Below, piece after piece: positions 1 to 8,868 of a stretch of DNA of 64,000 nt. The first letter of the stretch is position 1; every line of letters begins with the position of its first letter. Source of the DNA: Corynebacterium lactis RW2-5 (GTDB taxonomy: Bacteria; Actinomycetota; Actinomycetes; Mycobacteriales; Mycobacteriaceae); contig NZ_CP006841.1 in assembly GCF_001274895.1 (NCBI RefSeq), positions 310,001 to 374,000 of the forward strand, written 5' to 3'. A model generated the notes under the pieces. It saw only the letters and a program-made list of their open reading frames with translations. It searched no databases and was not told the DNA's origin. Made by a program: the position numbers and the translations under genes.

Positions 1-651
1 CAACGCGTCATCCGCCGCTACACCACATCACGACCACGCACCGACGCCGGCAAAGCCATCTACGCCCTGGCTTTGAAACTGACCAAGATCACCACCTTGG
101 ACCAGGCACGCGACTGGACACTACGCCTGCACGATTTCGGAGTGGTCTACAAACGGTTCCTCAACGAAAAAACACCCCTGCCAAAACAACATCGCACACT
201 GGGTAAACAGTGGGAATGGACCCACCTGCGAGTCCGTAAGGTATACCACTCACTGCTACACCTATCACGCAACAACTGGCTGTTTACCTACCTCCAACCC
301 CCACCAGAAGCACTCGAACCAAAGCGCTGGGCATCAACAACAAACAGTCTGGAAGGCGGCATCAACGCCGGGCTCAAACGCATCGCTGATGCCCACCGCG
401 GCAGATCCGGGGAACGTCAACGCAAAATGCTCGAGTGGTACCTGCACTCGAAAACGCAACTGCCTGACGACCCACTCACAATCGCCAGGCAGTGCAATTA
501 CGGACAAGATCAACTCGCCAAAGTATCCGATCTTGTCCCAGAAGACCACAACACAGCCGACCAAGAAACAGGACGACCAGCCTTCTTGGACAACGCTATC
601 CCAACCGAATACCAACACAACATAGGAATCCGGAAAGGACCGATGCAATAA
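1..651 (+). CDS. IS1249-like transposase, C-terminal part
   Basis: The reading frame is open from base 1 (about 216 residues visible), so the gene begins outside the window. The segment TTNSLEGG followed by HRGRSGERQRKM matches the region around the last catalytic acid of MULE/IS256-superfamily DDE transposases, and the overall sequence resembles the corynebacterial IS1249 group as I remember it. The protein would cut and join the ends of its own insertion sequence. The stop is TAA at 649-651. Whether the upstream part is intact cannot be seen, so the element may be active or decayed. The family name is from memory of the sequence pattern; the transposase assignment itself is fairly secure. 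Confidence 0.8.
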   Translation, partial: QRVIRRYTTSRPRTDAGKAIYALALKLTKITTLDQARDWTLRLHDFGVVYKRFLNEKTPLPKQHRTLGKQWEWTHLRVRKVYHSLLHLSRNNWLFTYLQPPPEALEPKRWASTTNSLEGGINAGLKRIADAHRGRSGERQRKMLEWYLHSKTQLPDDPLTIARQCNYGQDQLAKVSDLVPEDHNTADQETGRPAFLDNAIPTEYQHNIGIRKGPMQ

Positions 652-710
652 AAAGGGCCCACCCAGCGACACGCCGAGCGGACACACTTTTTGTCTATTA
701 ACCCTATTTT
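1..710 (+). mobile_element. Right end of an IS1249-like insertion sequence
   Basis: The partial transposase ends at 651 and is followed by about 60 bases before unrelated repeat-rich DNA starts. The left end and target duplication lie outside the window, so the exact right boundary (somewhere around 680-715) is an estimate. The short segment with GACACACTTTTTGTC near 690 is the best candidate for the terminal inverted repeat. Confidence 0.45.
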
Positions 711-760
711 GTAGCGCTCCTGTGCCCGTATTAGTAGACGCCCGTGCTGTGGGGAGTGGG

Positions 761-784
761 CGTCGTAAAGCGCGTCGTAAAGCG
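761..784 (+). repeat. Tandem 12-mer CGTCGTAAAGCG, two copies
   Basis: Two perfect head-to-tail copies lie at 761-772 and 773-784. The same 11-base core occurs seven more times in the window (1953, 3620, 3927 minus, 44918 minus, 54240, 59365 minus, 62340). The copy at 1953-1969, inside the GH65 gene, matches this tandem over 17 bases. Confidence 0.9.
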
Positions 785-790
785 GAGGTA

Positions 791-860
791 TCAAGGCTTC
801 CCGGCTACCAGGAGCGAATAGACGCGAAGTAAAACCGTCCTGGTCTCCCTGAAGCCTTGA
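791..860. repeat. Long inverted repeat (hairpin)
   Basis: The outer arms TCAAGGCTTC (791-800) and GAAGCCTTGA (851-860) are perfect complements. Inside them ACCAGGA (807-813) pairs with TCCTGGT (838-844). No T-run follows, so it is not a standard terminator; a REP-like or mobile-element-related palindrome is more likely. Confidence 0.75.
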
Positions 861-1055
861 TGGAATGCGCATTCAGAGCCACCCGTATGCGATTGCCGAC
901 AAGAGGAAGATTCGTTCATTGGCGCTTACCTTTGTAGGCGTGGCCTCAGCGAGAGTTGCTAGCGTGGTTGGCAGTGACACCTGCGTTTGCGTCCCCGCGC
1001 TGACGCACCTGCGCTAGTGTCCGCTTCGCCGAGTTCTCGACAAGGAGCCATAACA

Positions 1056-1808
1056 ATGACAGACGATCTCGACAACGTAAAGGGCTTTATCCGCCGCGCG
1101 GGTGCCGTGCTCTTTGACCTTGACGGTGTGATTACTCCGACTGCCGATATTCATAAGCTCGCCTGGGCAGACATGTTCCGCGCCTATTTCGCGGAAAAGG
1201 GCGTCTCCGAGTACACCGAAGACGATTACTTCAACTACCTCGACGGCCGACGTCGCGACGAGGGAATCGCCGCCATTTTGGAATCACGCCACCTTAGCAT
1301 TCCGCATGGCTCCCAGTCCGATTCGCCTGACGACGAAACTATCGTCGGCCTCGGAAAACGCAAGAATGCGGACTTTTTGGCGCGCGTCGAGCAAGGCATT
1401 GATGCGTACCCGGGCTCAGTGAAGCTGCTGGAAAGCCTGGCTTCCGGGGATACCGAGACCTATCCCCGTCGGCCGCAGCTGGCGGTGGTGAGCTCGTCGA
1501 AAAATGCAGTCCCCGTGCTGGAGGCGGCGGGCCTGCGGGACCGTTTCGTAGAAATCGTCGACGGCGTCGTGGCCCACGACAATGACCTGCCCGGCAAGCC
1601 GGCTCCGGATACTTTCGTGTTTGCGGCTGAGCAGCTCGGGGTGGAGCCACGTGACGCAGTTGTCGTCGAGGACGCCATTAGTGGCGTCCAGGCGGGAGCC
1701 GCGGGGGCATTTGGCTTGGTTATCGGTGTGGATCGCGGTGCTGGCCGGGAGGCGCTGCTGCGTGCTGGCGCCGATGTTGTTGTCGAAGACCTCGCGGAAC
1801 TGCTGTAA
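1056..1808 (+). CDS. Beta-phosphoglucomutase-like HAD phosphatase
   Basis: A 250-residue cytoplasmic HAD-superfamily enzyme. It has motif I FDLDGV with nucleophile Asp21 and Asp23, motif II VVSSSKNAV, a Lys in GKPAPDTF, and VVVEDAISGVQAG as the acidic motif. This layout fits beta-phosphoglucomutase, which turns beta-glucose-1-phosphate into glucose-6-phosphate. The neighbour 72 bases downstream is a GH65 phosphorylase, the usual producer of that substrate, so the pair very likely forms one pathway. I chose ATG 1056 because AAGGAG lies 8 bases upstream; an in-frame start at 987 has no support. A general sugar-phosphate phosphatase of the same fold is the main alternative. Confidence 0.85.
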   Translation: MTDDLDNVKGFIRRAGAVLFDLDGVITPTADIHKLAWADMFRAYFAEKGVSEYTEDDYFNYLDGRRRDEGIAAILESRHLSIPHGSQSDSPDDETIVGLGKRKNADFLARVEQGIDAYPGSVKLLESLASGDTETYPRRPQLAVVSSSKNAVPVLEAAGLRDRFVEIVDGVVAHDNDLPGKPAPDTFVFAAEQLGVEPRDAVVVEDAISGVQAGAAGAFGLVIGVDRGAGREALLRAGADVVVEDLAELL

Positions 1809-1880
1809 TAGCGGCCCCGGCTTATACACCTAAAGCCCCTCGAAATATTCACCCAATCGAATCGGACATTGGAAGGTGCG

Positions 1881-4406
1881 ATGACAGACAACGCCACTGA
1901 CAAGGCGACCGGCCCCGCTGCTGAAGAGGACAAGGTCTGGGTGTCACCAATCCGTCGTAAAGCGCGTCGGAACTTCCCCGCGGACCGGGCGGACAAGCAT
2001 CACCACCTGCTCGATGCGGAGGGGTTGATGGACCGTGACGTCACTCCTGTGGATGAGTGGCGGCTGATTGAGGCGAAGCCGGAGGGGCTGCCGCTGGGCC
2101 TGGCGGAGACGCTGTTTGCGCTGTCCAACGGGTATATCGGCATGCGCGGAAACCCGCCGGAGGGTCGCGATTCCTCTGAGCACGGCACCTACATCAACGG
2201 TCTGCACGAGACCTGGGCGATCAAGCACGCCGAGGACGCGTACGGTCTGGCGCGCGAGGGGCAGACGATTGTCAACGCGCCGGATGCGAAGGCGATGCGC
2301 CTCTACATCGACGACGAGCCGCTGCGCCTGGGCAACGCCGAGGTCTATGACTACGAGCGCAGCCTTGACTTCCGCGAGGGCGTGCTGCGTCGCCGGTTTA
2401 TCTGGCGCACGCCGTCCGGCAAGAAGATCCGCGTGACCTCGGAGCGGATGGTGTCCTTCCAGGAAAAGCATGTCGCGGCAATGAGCATCGAGGTGGAGCT
2501 GCTCGACGCCGACGCCGCAGTGATGATTAACTCCCAGATTCTGAACCGACAGGACGGCGAGGACGAGTACCACGACGCGGCCAACGCTCAGGGCGCTGAC
2601 CTGGATCCGCGCCGCGCGGAGGCCCTGGAGGAGCGCGTCCTGATCCCGGCGTTCCAGTCGAGCACTCCGGAGCGGCACCGCAGTACGTTGGCGTATCGCT
2701 GCGCACACTCGGGCATGACTGTCTCGGCGGCCATGGATCACACCTTCACCGTGACCACCCCGGACGGCACCGAGCCCTATGTCGAGACCTCGCAGACCAC
2801 GGATCCGGACGCCGCCAGCGTGCTGTTCCACCTGGACGCCCCGCAGGGATCGGTCATTCGCTTGGAGAAGTTGGTCGCCTACCACTCGTCCCGCAAGGTT
2901 CGCGGCGAGGAGCTGGCCTTCCGCTGCGAGCGCACCCTGAATCGCGTCGGCCGCATCGGGGTGCTCGGGTTGATGGAGAATCAGCAGGAGTGGCTCGAGC
3001 GATTCTGGGAGCGCTCCGACGTCGTCATTCACAACCAGCCGGCTCTCCAGCAGGCGGTGCGCTGGAACCTCTGGCAGGTCATCCAGGCCTCGGCGCGCGC
3101 GGAGTTTCAGGGTGTCCCGGCGAAGGGTATGACCGGCACCGGCTACGGTGGCCACTACTTCTGGGACACCGAGATTTATGTGACGCCTTTCCTTACTTAT
3201 ACGTCTCCACAATTTGCTCGCAACGCTATGCGCTTCCGCTGGGACATGCTGGAGGCGGCCTGGTCGCGTGCCGACGAGCTGGCCCACGACGGTGCCCTTT
3301 TCCCGTGGCGCACCATTAATGGCCAGGAGTCCTCGGCGTACTATGCGGCGGGTACTGCCCAGTATCACATCGATGCGGACATTGTGTACGCCATGATGAA
3401 GTACGTCTACGCCAGCGGCGACCAGGAGTTCCTGCTCCACGAGGGCGCCGACCTGCTGGTGTCGACGGCCCGGTTCTGGATGTCGCTCGGGTTTTTCAAC
3501 GGAGAGCGCACCGAGTTCCAGATTCACAGCGTCACCGGCCCCGATGAGTACAACACGGTCGTGAACAACAACCTGTACACCAACGTGATGGCGCAGTATA
3601 ACCTGGGCGCGGCGGCGGACGTCGTAAAGCAGATTCAGAGGGACCGGCCTGCGGCGTGGAGGAAACTTCAGCACCGCTACGAGCTGACCGACGCGGAGGT
3701 TGGGGAGTGGGAAGAGGCCGCCGAGGCCATGTACATCCCATTCGACGAGAAGCTCGGCATTCACCCGCAGGACGACCAGTTCCTGCTGCGCAAGCGGTGG
3801 AACCTGGACGATCCCGAGACCGGCCCGAAGCGCCCCCTGCTGCTGCACTACCACCCGCTGACCATTTACCGGCACCAGATCATCAAGCAGGCCGATGTGG
3901 TGCTCGCCCTGTTTCTCATGGGCAATCGCTTTACGACGGAGCAGAAGCGGGCCGACTACAAGTACTACGACCCGCTCACGACGGGCGATTCCTCCCTGTC
4001 CGCGGTCGTCCAGTCGATTATGGCGGCGGAGCTGGGGTATGCCGAGCAGGCAATGGACTTCTTCGTGCGCGGCCTCTACGTTGACCTGGCTAATCTTCAC
4101 GGCAATGCGGCCGATGGCGTGCACGTTGCGTCGGCGGGCGGAGTATGGCAGTCGCTGGTCTATGGTTTCGGAGGCTTCCGCGATCACGGCGGCCAGTTCA
4201 GTATTGACCCGAAGCTTCCTGATGGCTGGGAAGGCCTGACGTACCGGATCACCATTCACGGTTGCAGGATTCGCGTGACGGTGCGTCGTCGTGCGGTCGA
4301 GGTTGTTCTGGAGGAGGGGTCGCACCAGGTCGGTCCGATTATGGTGGCCGGGCACGAAGTGATTGTCGGCCCAGAGCCAATGACTGTTGTTGCTGGCGAG
4401 GCTTAG
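1881..4406 (+). CDS. Glycoside hydrolase family 65 disaccharide phosphorylase
   Basis: An 841-residue cytoplasmic protein of the length typical of GH65. The N-terminal beta-sandwich begins near residue 60 (ALSNGYIGMRGN). The catalytic (alpha/alpha)6 barrel holds GHYFWDTEIY near residue 430 and VTGPDEYNTVVNNN, in which Glu556 is the expected general acid. HYHPLTIYRHQIIKQADVV follows and contributes to the phosphate site. The family splits alpha-linked disaccharides such as maltose, trehalose or kojibiose with phosphate, giving beta-glucose-1-phosphate and glucose by inversion. The adjacent beta-phosphoglucomutase supports phosphorolysis rather than hydrolysis. The substrate cannot be told from sequence; trehalose or maltose are the leading choices. 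ATG 1881 has GGAAGG 4 bases upstream. Confidence 0.9.
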   Translation: MTDNATDKATGPAAEEDKVWVSPIRRKARRNFPADRADKHHHLLDAEGLMDRDVTPVDEWRLIEAKPEGLPLGLAETLFALSNGYIGMRGNPPEGRDSSEHGTYINGLHETWAIKHAEDAYGLAREGQTIVNAPDAKAMRLYIDDEPLRLGNAEVYDYERSLDFREGVLRRRFIWRTPSGKKIRVTSERMVSFQEKHVAAMSIEVELLDADAAVMINSQILNRQDGEDEYHDAANAQGADLDPRRAEALEERVLIPAFQSSTPERHRSTLAYRCAHSGMTVSAAMDHTFTVTTPDGTEPYVETSQTTDPDAASVLFHLDAPQGSVIRLEKLVAYHSSRKVRGEELAFRCERTLNRVGRIGVLGLMENQQEWLERFWERSDVVIHNQPALQQAVRWNLWQVIQASARAEFQGVPAKGMTGTGYGGHYFWDTEIYVTPFLTYTSPQFARNAMRFRWDMLEAAWSRADELAHDGALFPWRTINGQESSAYYAAGTAQYHIDADIVYAMMKYVYASGDQEFLLHEGADLLVSTARFWMSLGFFNGERTEFQIHSVTGPDEYNTVVNNNLYTNVMAQYNLGAAADVVKQIQRDRPAAWRKLQHRYELTDAEVGEWEEAAEAMYIPFDEKLGIHPQDDQFLLRKRWNLDDPETGPKRPLLLHYHPLTIYRHQIIKQADVVLALFLMGNRFTTEQKRADYKYYDPLTTGDSSLSAVVQSIMAAELGYAEQAMDFFVRGLYVDLANLHGNAADGVHVASAGGVWQSLVYGFGGFRDHGGQFSIDPKLPDGWEGLTYRITIHGCRIRVTVRRRAVEVVLEEGSHQVGPIMVAGHEVIVGPEPMTVVAGEA

Positions 4407-4729
4407 AGGGGCCCCTGATTCTGGTGTGAAAAATCGATACGCGGCTGTCTTACTTAAGAAAAGTAGGCGGTCGCGCATTTTCGTGCTATTTGTGTTGCGT
4501 TATTTGGTGCAAATAGATGTCTGGCGATAGTGAAAACCGGGGGTAGAGGGCATATTTCGACGGGGGAGATGTTGTAACAGGCGACACATGTGATGTCGCG
4601 GCCTGAGGCATAACCTGAGAAAATTTAGAGAAAATGCCTGGTTAAGCTGTGAAAATCCCCACCCAAATGGGGGAAAAATGTTTACCTGTGGCTGAGTGAC
4701 TTTAGAGTGAATATGACACTGGAGGTGCC
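4407..4729. promoter_or_regulatory. Upstream region of the sdh operon
   Basis: These 323 AT-richer bases hold no gene. Close to sdhC lies an inverted repeat CCCCA (4657-4661), 6 bases, TGGGG (4668-4672) inside a stretch GAAAATCCCCA...TGGGGGAAAA. C/G-run motifs of this kind are bound by RamA-type regulators of carbon metabolism in corynebacteria, and sdhCAB is a known RamA target in C. glutamicum; assignment here is inference. The leader ends with GGAGG at 4721-4725, the ribosome-binding site. Confidence 0.5.
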
Positions 4730-5467
4730 ATGACTGTTACTAGTTCTAACCGTGACGCGATCGCGCACGGCAAAATTAATGTAGAGCCGCTGCGTGAGCA
4801 GCCTAAATTCCCATCGTGGGCCCTGAAGCTGACTATGGCTGTAACGGGCGTCCTCTTTGGGCTCTTTGTTATCGTCCACATGCTGGGCAACCTGAAGATT
4901 TTCACGGGGGCAGAGCACTTCAACGCGTACGCGACCTTCCTGCGTACCGTAGGTGCTCCGGCTATCCCGGATGAGGGTGTCCTGTGGATTTTCCGTATTG
5001 TCCTGCTGGTCGCTGTTGTCCTGCACATCTACGGCGCATTCGCCCTGTTTGGTCGTGCAAAGCAGTCCCGCGGTAAGTTCCGTCGCCAGGGCATGGTGTC
5101 CAGCTGGAACACCTTTACCGCGCGCACGATGATTGTCACCGGCGTTGTGCTGCTGGCCTTCATCATTTTCCACCTGCTTGACCTGACCCTCGGCGTCGCT
5201 CCGGTAGCTCCGGAAGCTTTCGAGCACGGCGAGGCCTACGGCAACGTTGTCGCTTCCTTCTCCCGTCCGGGCGTCGTTGTTTGGTACATCATCGCGCAGC
5301 TCGCTCTGCTGATGCACCTGTCTCATGGCCTGTGGACCGCTACTTCTGACCTGGGTATCACCGGCAAGCGCTGGCGCAAGGTTCTGCTGTTCCTGTCCGG
5401 CCTGCTGCCGCTGCTGGTTGTTGTCGGCAACATCATCATCCCCGTATACGTGCTGGTCGCGTTGTAG
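4730..5467 (+). CDS. sdhC: Succinate dehydrogenase cytochrome b subunit
   Basis: A 245-residue membrane anchor with five hydrophobic segments (about residues 35-55, 83-107, 128-150, 180-205 and 220-243), the Bacillus/Gram-positive diheme type that needs no separate SdhD. Conserved histidines in HMLGNLK, HIYGAF, FHLLDL and HLSHGL are the likely ligands of two b haems. It passes electrons from the SdhB iron-sulfur centres to menaquinone. It is the first gene of sdhCAB, with sdhA starting 20 bases downstream. GGAGG lies 4 bases before ATG 4730. Confidence 0.95.
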   Translation: MTVTSSNRDAIAHGKINVEPLREQPKFPSWALKLTMAVTGVLFGLFVIVHMLGNLKIFTGAEHFNAYATFLRTVGAPAIPDEGVLWIFRIVLLVAVVLHIYGAFALFGRAKQSRGKFRRQGMVSSWNTFTARTMIVTGVVLLAFIIFHLLDLTLGVAPVAPEAFEHGEAYGNVVASFSRPGVVVWYIIAQLALLMHLSHGLWTATSDLGITGKRWRKVLLFLSGLLPLLVVVGNIIIPVYVLVAL

Positions 5468-5487
5468 GTCGAGGAGGAATATTTACA

Positions 5488-7506
5488 ATGAGCAACACTG
5501 AAGCAACTGTCGCTACCGACTTCAAGGCTCCTGCGAGCGCTGTCGACGGCGTTGTTATCGGCAAGGTTTTGACCGACAACTCCCCGGGCGACAAGGCCTC
5601 GATGCGCGATCACTGGCAGTACCAGAAGGATCACGCCAACCTGGTCTCCCCGCTAAACCGTCGTAAGTTCCGCGTCATGGTCGTCGGTACCGGCCTGGCA
5701 GGCGGCGCTGCGGCTGCAGCTCTGGGTGAGCTGGGCTACGACGTCAAGGTCTTCACCTACCACGATGCTCCGCGCCGTGCGCACTCTATCGCCGCTCAGG
5801 GTGGCGTCAACTCCGCCCGCGGTAAGAAGGTCGACAACGACGGTGCATACCGCCACGTCAAGGACACCGTTAAGGGTGGCGACTACCGCTGCCGCGAGAA
5901 CGACTGCTGGCGTCTTGCCGTCGAGTCCGTTCGCGTCATCGACCACCTGAACGCCATTGGTGCTCCGTTCGCCCGCGAGTACGGCGGAACCCTGGCCACC
6001 CGTTCCTTCGGTGGCGTCCAGGTATCCCGCACCTACTACACCCGTGGCCAGACAGGTCAGCAGCTGCAGCTGTCGACCACCTCGGCCCTGCAGCGCCAGA
6101 TTGGCCTGGGCAACGTCGAGATCTTCACTCATAACGAGCTGGTTGACATCATCGTCGCCGACGGCCGTTGCCAGGGCGCCATCATGCGCAACCTGATTAC
6201 CGGCGAGCTGAAGGTCCACACCGCTCACGCCGTCATCCTGGCTACCGGTGGTTACGGCAACGTCTACCACATGTCCACGCTGGCGAAGAACTCCAACGCT
6301 TCCGCCATCATGCGTGCGTACGACCAGGGTGCTTACTTCGCATCCCCGTCCTTCATCCAGTTCCACCCGACCGGCCTTCCGGTCAACGCGCACTGGCAGT
6401 CCAAGACCATTCTGATGTCCGAGTCCCTGCGTAATGACGCACGTATTTGGACCCCGAAGAAGAAGGGCGACGAGCGTCCGGCCAACGATATCCCGGAGGA
6501 CGAGCGCGATTACTTCCTGGAGCGTCGTTACCCGGCGTTCGGTAACCTCGTCCCGCGTGACGTGGCATCCCGTGCGAACTCCCAGCAGATTAACGCCGGC
6601 TACGGTGTTGGCCCGCTGAAGAACTCCGTTTACCTGGATCTGCGCGACGCAATTGAGCGTCTGGGGCAGCCGGTTATCAAGGAGCGCTACTCCAACCTGA
6701 TTCAGATGTACGAAGAGGCAATCGGTGAGGATCCGTACAAGGTTCCGATGCGTATTGCACCGACCTGCCACTTCACCATGGGTGGCCTGTGGAGCGACTT
6801 TAACCAGATGACCTCCATCCCGGGTCTATTCACCGGTGGCGAGGCATCCTGGACGTACCACGGCGCTAACCGCCTTGGTGCTAACTCGCTGCTGTCCGGG
6901 TCGGTTGACGGCTGGTTCACCCTGCCGTTCACCATCCCGAACTACCTTGGCCCGCTGCTTGGCACTGAGCGCCTGGCAGAGGATGCACCCGAGGCTGTTG
7001 AGGCGCTCAACCGTGCCCAGGCTCGCCTGGACAAGCTGATGAGCATCCAGGGCAGCCACGGTGCTGAGTACTTCCACCGCCAGCTCGGCGAGATTCTCTA
7101 CCGTGACTGCGGTGTGGCTCGTAACAAGGAAGACCTGGCCAAGGGTATCGAGGAGATCCGTGAACTGCGCAAGGCCTTCTGGTCTGACCTGTTCATCCCG
7201 GGTGACCCGAAGGAAATGAACCAGCAGCTGGAGTACGCAAACCGCGTCGCCGACTACATCGACCTCGGCGAGCTCATGTGTGTCGACGCCCTCGACCGTG
7301 ATGAGTCCTGTGGCGCGCACTACCGCGATGACCACATCTCCGAAGATGGCGAAGCAGAGCGCGACGACGCTAACTGGTGCTTCGTCTCCGCATGGGAGCG
7401 CGGCAACAACGGTCCTGCCTGGGACCTGACAGGCAATGAGTTCATTCGCCACGCCGAGCCCCTGACCTTCGAAGCCGTCCCGCTCATGACAAGGAACTAC
7501 AAGTAA
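5488..7506 (+). CDS. sdhA: Succinate dehydrogenase flavoprotein subunit
   Basis: A 672-residue flavoprotein that oxidises succinate to fumarate. The Rossmann motif GTGLAGG begins at residue 67. HSIAAQGGVNSARG follows, where a His carries covalent FAD in this family. CHFTMGGL and GEASWTYHGANRLGANSLL are the substrate and FAD signatures. The protein is of the longer Gram-positive type (family range about 580-680 residues). It is co-transcribed with sdhC and overlaps sdhB by one base (TAATG), indicating translational coupling. GGAGGAA precedes ATG 5488. Confidence 0.97.
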   Translation: MSNTEATVATDFKAPASAVDGVVIGKVLTDNSPGDKASMRDHWQYQKDHANLVSPLNRRKFRVMVVGTGLAGGAAAAALGELGYDVKVFTYHDAPRRAHSIAAQGGVNSARGKKVDNDGAYRHVKDTVKGGDYRCRENDCWRLAVESVRVIDHLNAIGAPFAREYGGTLATRSFGGVQVSRTYYTRGQTGQQLQLSTTSALQRQIGLGNVEIFTHNELVDIIVADGRCQGAIMRNLITGELKVHTAHAVILATGGYGNVYHMSTLAKNSNASAIMRAYDQGAYFASPSFIQFHPTGLPVNAHWQSKTILMSESLRNDARIWTPKKKGDERPANDIPEDERDYFLERRYPAFGNLVPRDVASRANSQQINAGYGVGPLKNSVYLDLRDAIERLGQPVIKERYSNLIQMYEEAIGEDPYKVPMRIAPTCHFTMGGLWSDFNQMTSIPGLFTGGEASWTYHGANRLGANSLLSGSVDGWFTLPFTIPNYLGPLLGTERLAEDAPEAVEALNRAQARLDKLMSIQGSHGAEYFHRQLGEILYRDCGVARNKEDLAKGIEEIRELRKAFWSDLFIPGDPKEMNQQLEYANRVADYIDLGELMCVDALDRDESCGAHYRDDHISEDGEAERDDANWCFVSAWERGNNGPAWDLTGNEFIRHAEPLTFEAVPLMTRNYK

Positions 7507-8255
7507 TGAAACTGCACCTTGAAATCTGGCGCCAAGCAGGTCCGAACGTCGAGGGACACTTTGAATCCGTTGACGTCGACGACGCCGTCCCGGAGATGTC
7601 GATCCTGGAGCTGCTTGACCACGTCAACAGCAAGTACGTCGAGTCCGGCAAGGAGCCGTTCGCGTTCGCTTCTGACTGCCGCGAGGGTATCTGTGGTACC
7701 TGTGGCCTGAACGTCAACGGCCGTCCACACGGCCCGGGCAAGAACACCCCGACCTGCCAGCAGCGTCTGCACCAGTTCAACGATGGTGACTCCCTGAAGA
7801 TCGAGCCGATGCGCTCCGCCGCATACCCGGTCATCAAGGACATGGTCATCGACCGCTCTGCGCTCGACCGCGTCCTGGAGAAGGGCGGCTACGTTTCCAT
7901 TAACGCCGGTACCGCTCCGGATGCCGACACCCTGCACCTCAACCACGAGAAGGCAGAGTTCGCTCTGGACCACGCAGCCTGCATCGGCTGTGGTGCCTGT
8001 GTCGCAGCTTGCCCGAACGGCGCTGCTCACCTGTTCACCGGTGCGAAGCTGGTTCACCTCTCCCTGATCCCGCTGGGTAAGGAAGAGCGTGGCAAGCGCG
8101 CCCGCAAGATGGTCGACGAGGTCGAAGGTACCTTCGGTCCTTGCTCCCTCTACGGTGAGTGTGCGGACGTCTGCCCGGCAGGCATCCCGCTGACCGCAGT
8201 TGCCGCTATTACCAAGGAACGCGCTCGCGCATTCTTCCGCGGTAAGGACGACTAA
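7506..8255 (+). CDS. sdhB: Succinate dehydrogenase iron-sulfur subunit
   Basis: The 249-residue electron-transfer subunit. The N-terminal plant-ferredoxin-type domain has the 2Fe-2S cysteines in DCREGICGTCG and the later PTCQ. The C-terminal domain has CIGCGACVAACP and CSLYGECADVCPAG, which supply 4Fe-4S and 3Fe-4S ligands. It links SdhA flavin to the SdhC haems. The start codon shares a base with the sdhA stop. Confidence 0.96.
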   Translation: MKLHLEIWRQAGPNVEGHFESVDVDDAVPEMSILELLDHVNSKYVESGKEPFAFASDCREGICGTCGLNVNGRPHGPGKNTPTCQQRLHQFNDGDSLKIEPMRSAAYPVIKDMVIDRSALDRVLEKGGYVSINAGTAPDADTLHLNHEKAEFALDHAACIGCGACVAACPNGAAHLFTGAKLVHLSLIPLGKEERGKRARKMVDEVEGTFGPCSLYGECADVCPAGIPLTAVAAITKERARAFFRGKDD

Positions 8256-8296
8256 ACTCTTTCCTCAAACAGGTTTTCCAGAAGGGACAAACAACA

Positions 8297-8701
8297 ATGG
8301 CGAATGCAGTCGCAAAGCGCTACCCGGGCGAAGAGCACTTCGTGGACGGCTACGTGCCGCAGAGCATGAATGCTGAGTACTCGTCGCTCCACCGAAGCAT
8401 CACCTGGATTGGCATGGGGCTGGTTCTTGCCTCTCTGGCAGCCTGGGGTACCTTCATCTTCGGTCTGGCCACCACCGTCTACTCTGACACCTCCAACTCG
8501 GCACACAGCCACGGTGTTATTGCTAATGGTGAGATGGACTACACCAGCTACTCTGATCAGTGGACCAACTTCGATGGCTCCCTGTTCCTGTGGGGTGGCT
8601 TGATTGTCGCTATCGTGCTGGTCGTTGCAGGTTTCACCTGCATCTCGATTGGCCGCCGAGCATACAAGGCCTACAAGAAGGAGTTCGGTGGACACCACTA
8701 G
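8297..8701 (+). CDS. Small membrane protein of the sdh operon
   Basis: A 134-residue protein with two predicted membrane helices (about 36-58 and 94-116) separated by a polar loop rich in Ser, Thr and Tyr; the tail ends in GGHH. I do not know its function. It starts 41 bases after sdhB, has GAAGGGA 10 bases before its ATG, and is the last gene before a strong terminator, so it is co-transcribed with sdhCAB. Corynebacteria commonly carry such a gene here. An accessory role in the dehydrogenase complex is inference from position only. Confidence 0.85.
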   Translation: MANAVAKRYPGEEHFVDGYVPQSMNAEYSSLHRSITWIGMGLVLASLAAWGTFIFGLATTVYSDTSNSAHSHGVIANGEMDYTSYSDQWTNFDGSLFLWGGLIVAIVLVVAGFTCISIGRRAYKAYKKEFGGHH

Positions 8702-8774
8702 TGGCAGCATCCTTCAGGAATACGTTCCTGTAGCAGCGGTCCACTAGAGGTTGCCCGCGCACCTCCACACCAGA

Positions 8775-8842
8775 CGCCACTGAGCTTGTCCTCGCGGTGA
8801 AGCAATCGCTTCACGGCAGGGGCGAGGCTCAGTGGCGTTTTT
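8775..8842 (+). terminator. Intrinsic terminator of the sdh operon
   Basis: CGCCACTGAGC (8775-8785) pairs perfectly with GCTCAGTGGCG (8827-8837), followed at once by five T. Inside, GTGAAGC pairs with GCTTCAC around an AATC loop and CCTCGC pairs with GCGAGG, giving a very long stem. Confidence 0.92.
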
Positions 8843-8856
8843 CTGTTTCGGGCGCT

Positions 8857-8862
8857 TAACCT
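8857..8862 (+). promoter_or_regulatory. -10 box of a leaderless promoter (DUF445 gene)
   Basis: TAACCT lies 6 bases before ATG 8869, and no ribosome-binding site is present. This spacing places the transcript start at or next to the start codon. Confidence 0.6.
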
Positions 8863-8868
8863 GAGTAC

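Larger units (their letters stand above)
652..1055. other. Repeat-rich spacer after the IS
   Basis: There is no credible gene in these 404 bases. They hold the IS end, one GTAGCGCTC word at 711, a tandem pair of the 12-mer CGTCGTAAAGCG (761-784) and a long hairpin (791-860). The rest, 861-1040, shows nothing I recognise apart from the ribosome-binding site AAGGAG at 1042 for the next gene. Confidence 0.6.

Noticed and set aside
1944..4478. 844-codon open frame antisense to the GH65 gene
   Set aside because: It is the mirror of a strongly coding high-GC gene; it has no domain or start signal, and GH65 motifs on the plus strand are unambiguous.
5653..6771. 372-codon frame antisense to sdhA
   Set aside because: Low-complexity Val/Leu/Arg protein from GC-skewed third codon positions; sdhA is certain.
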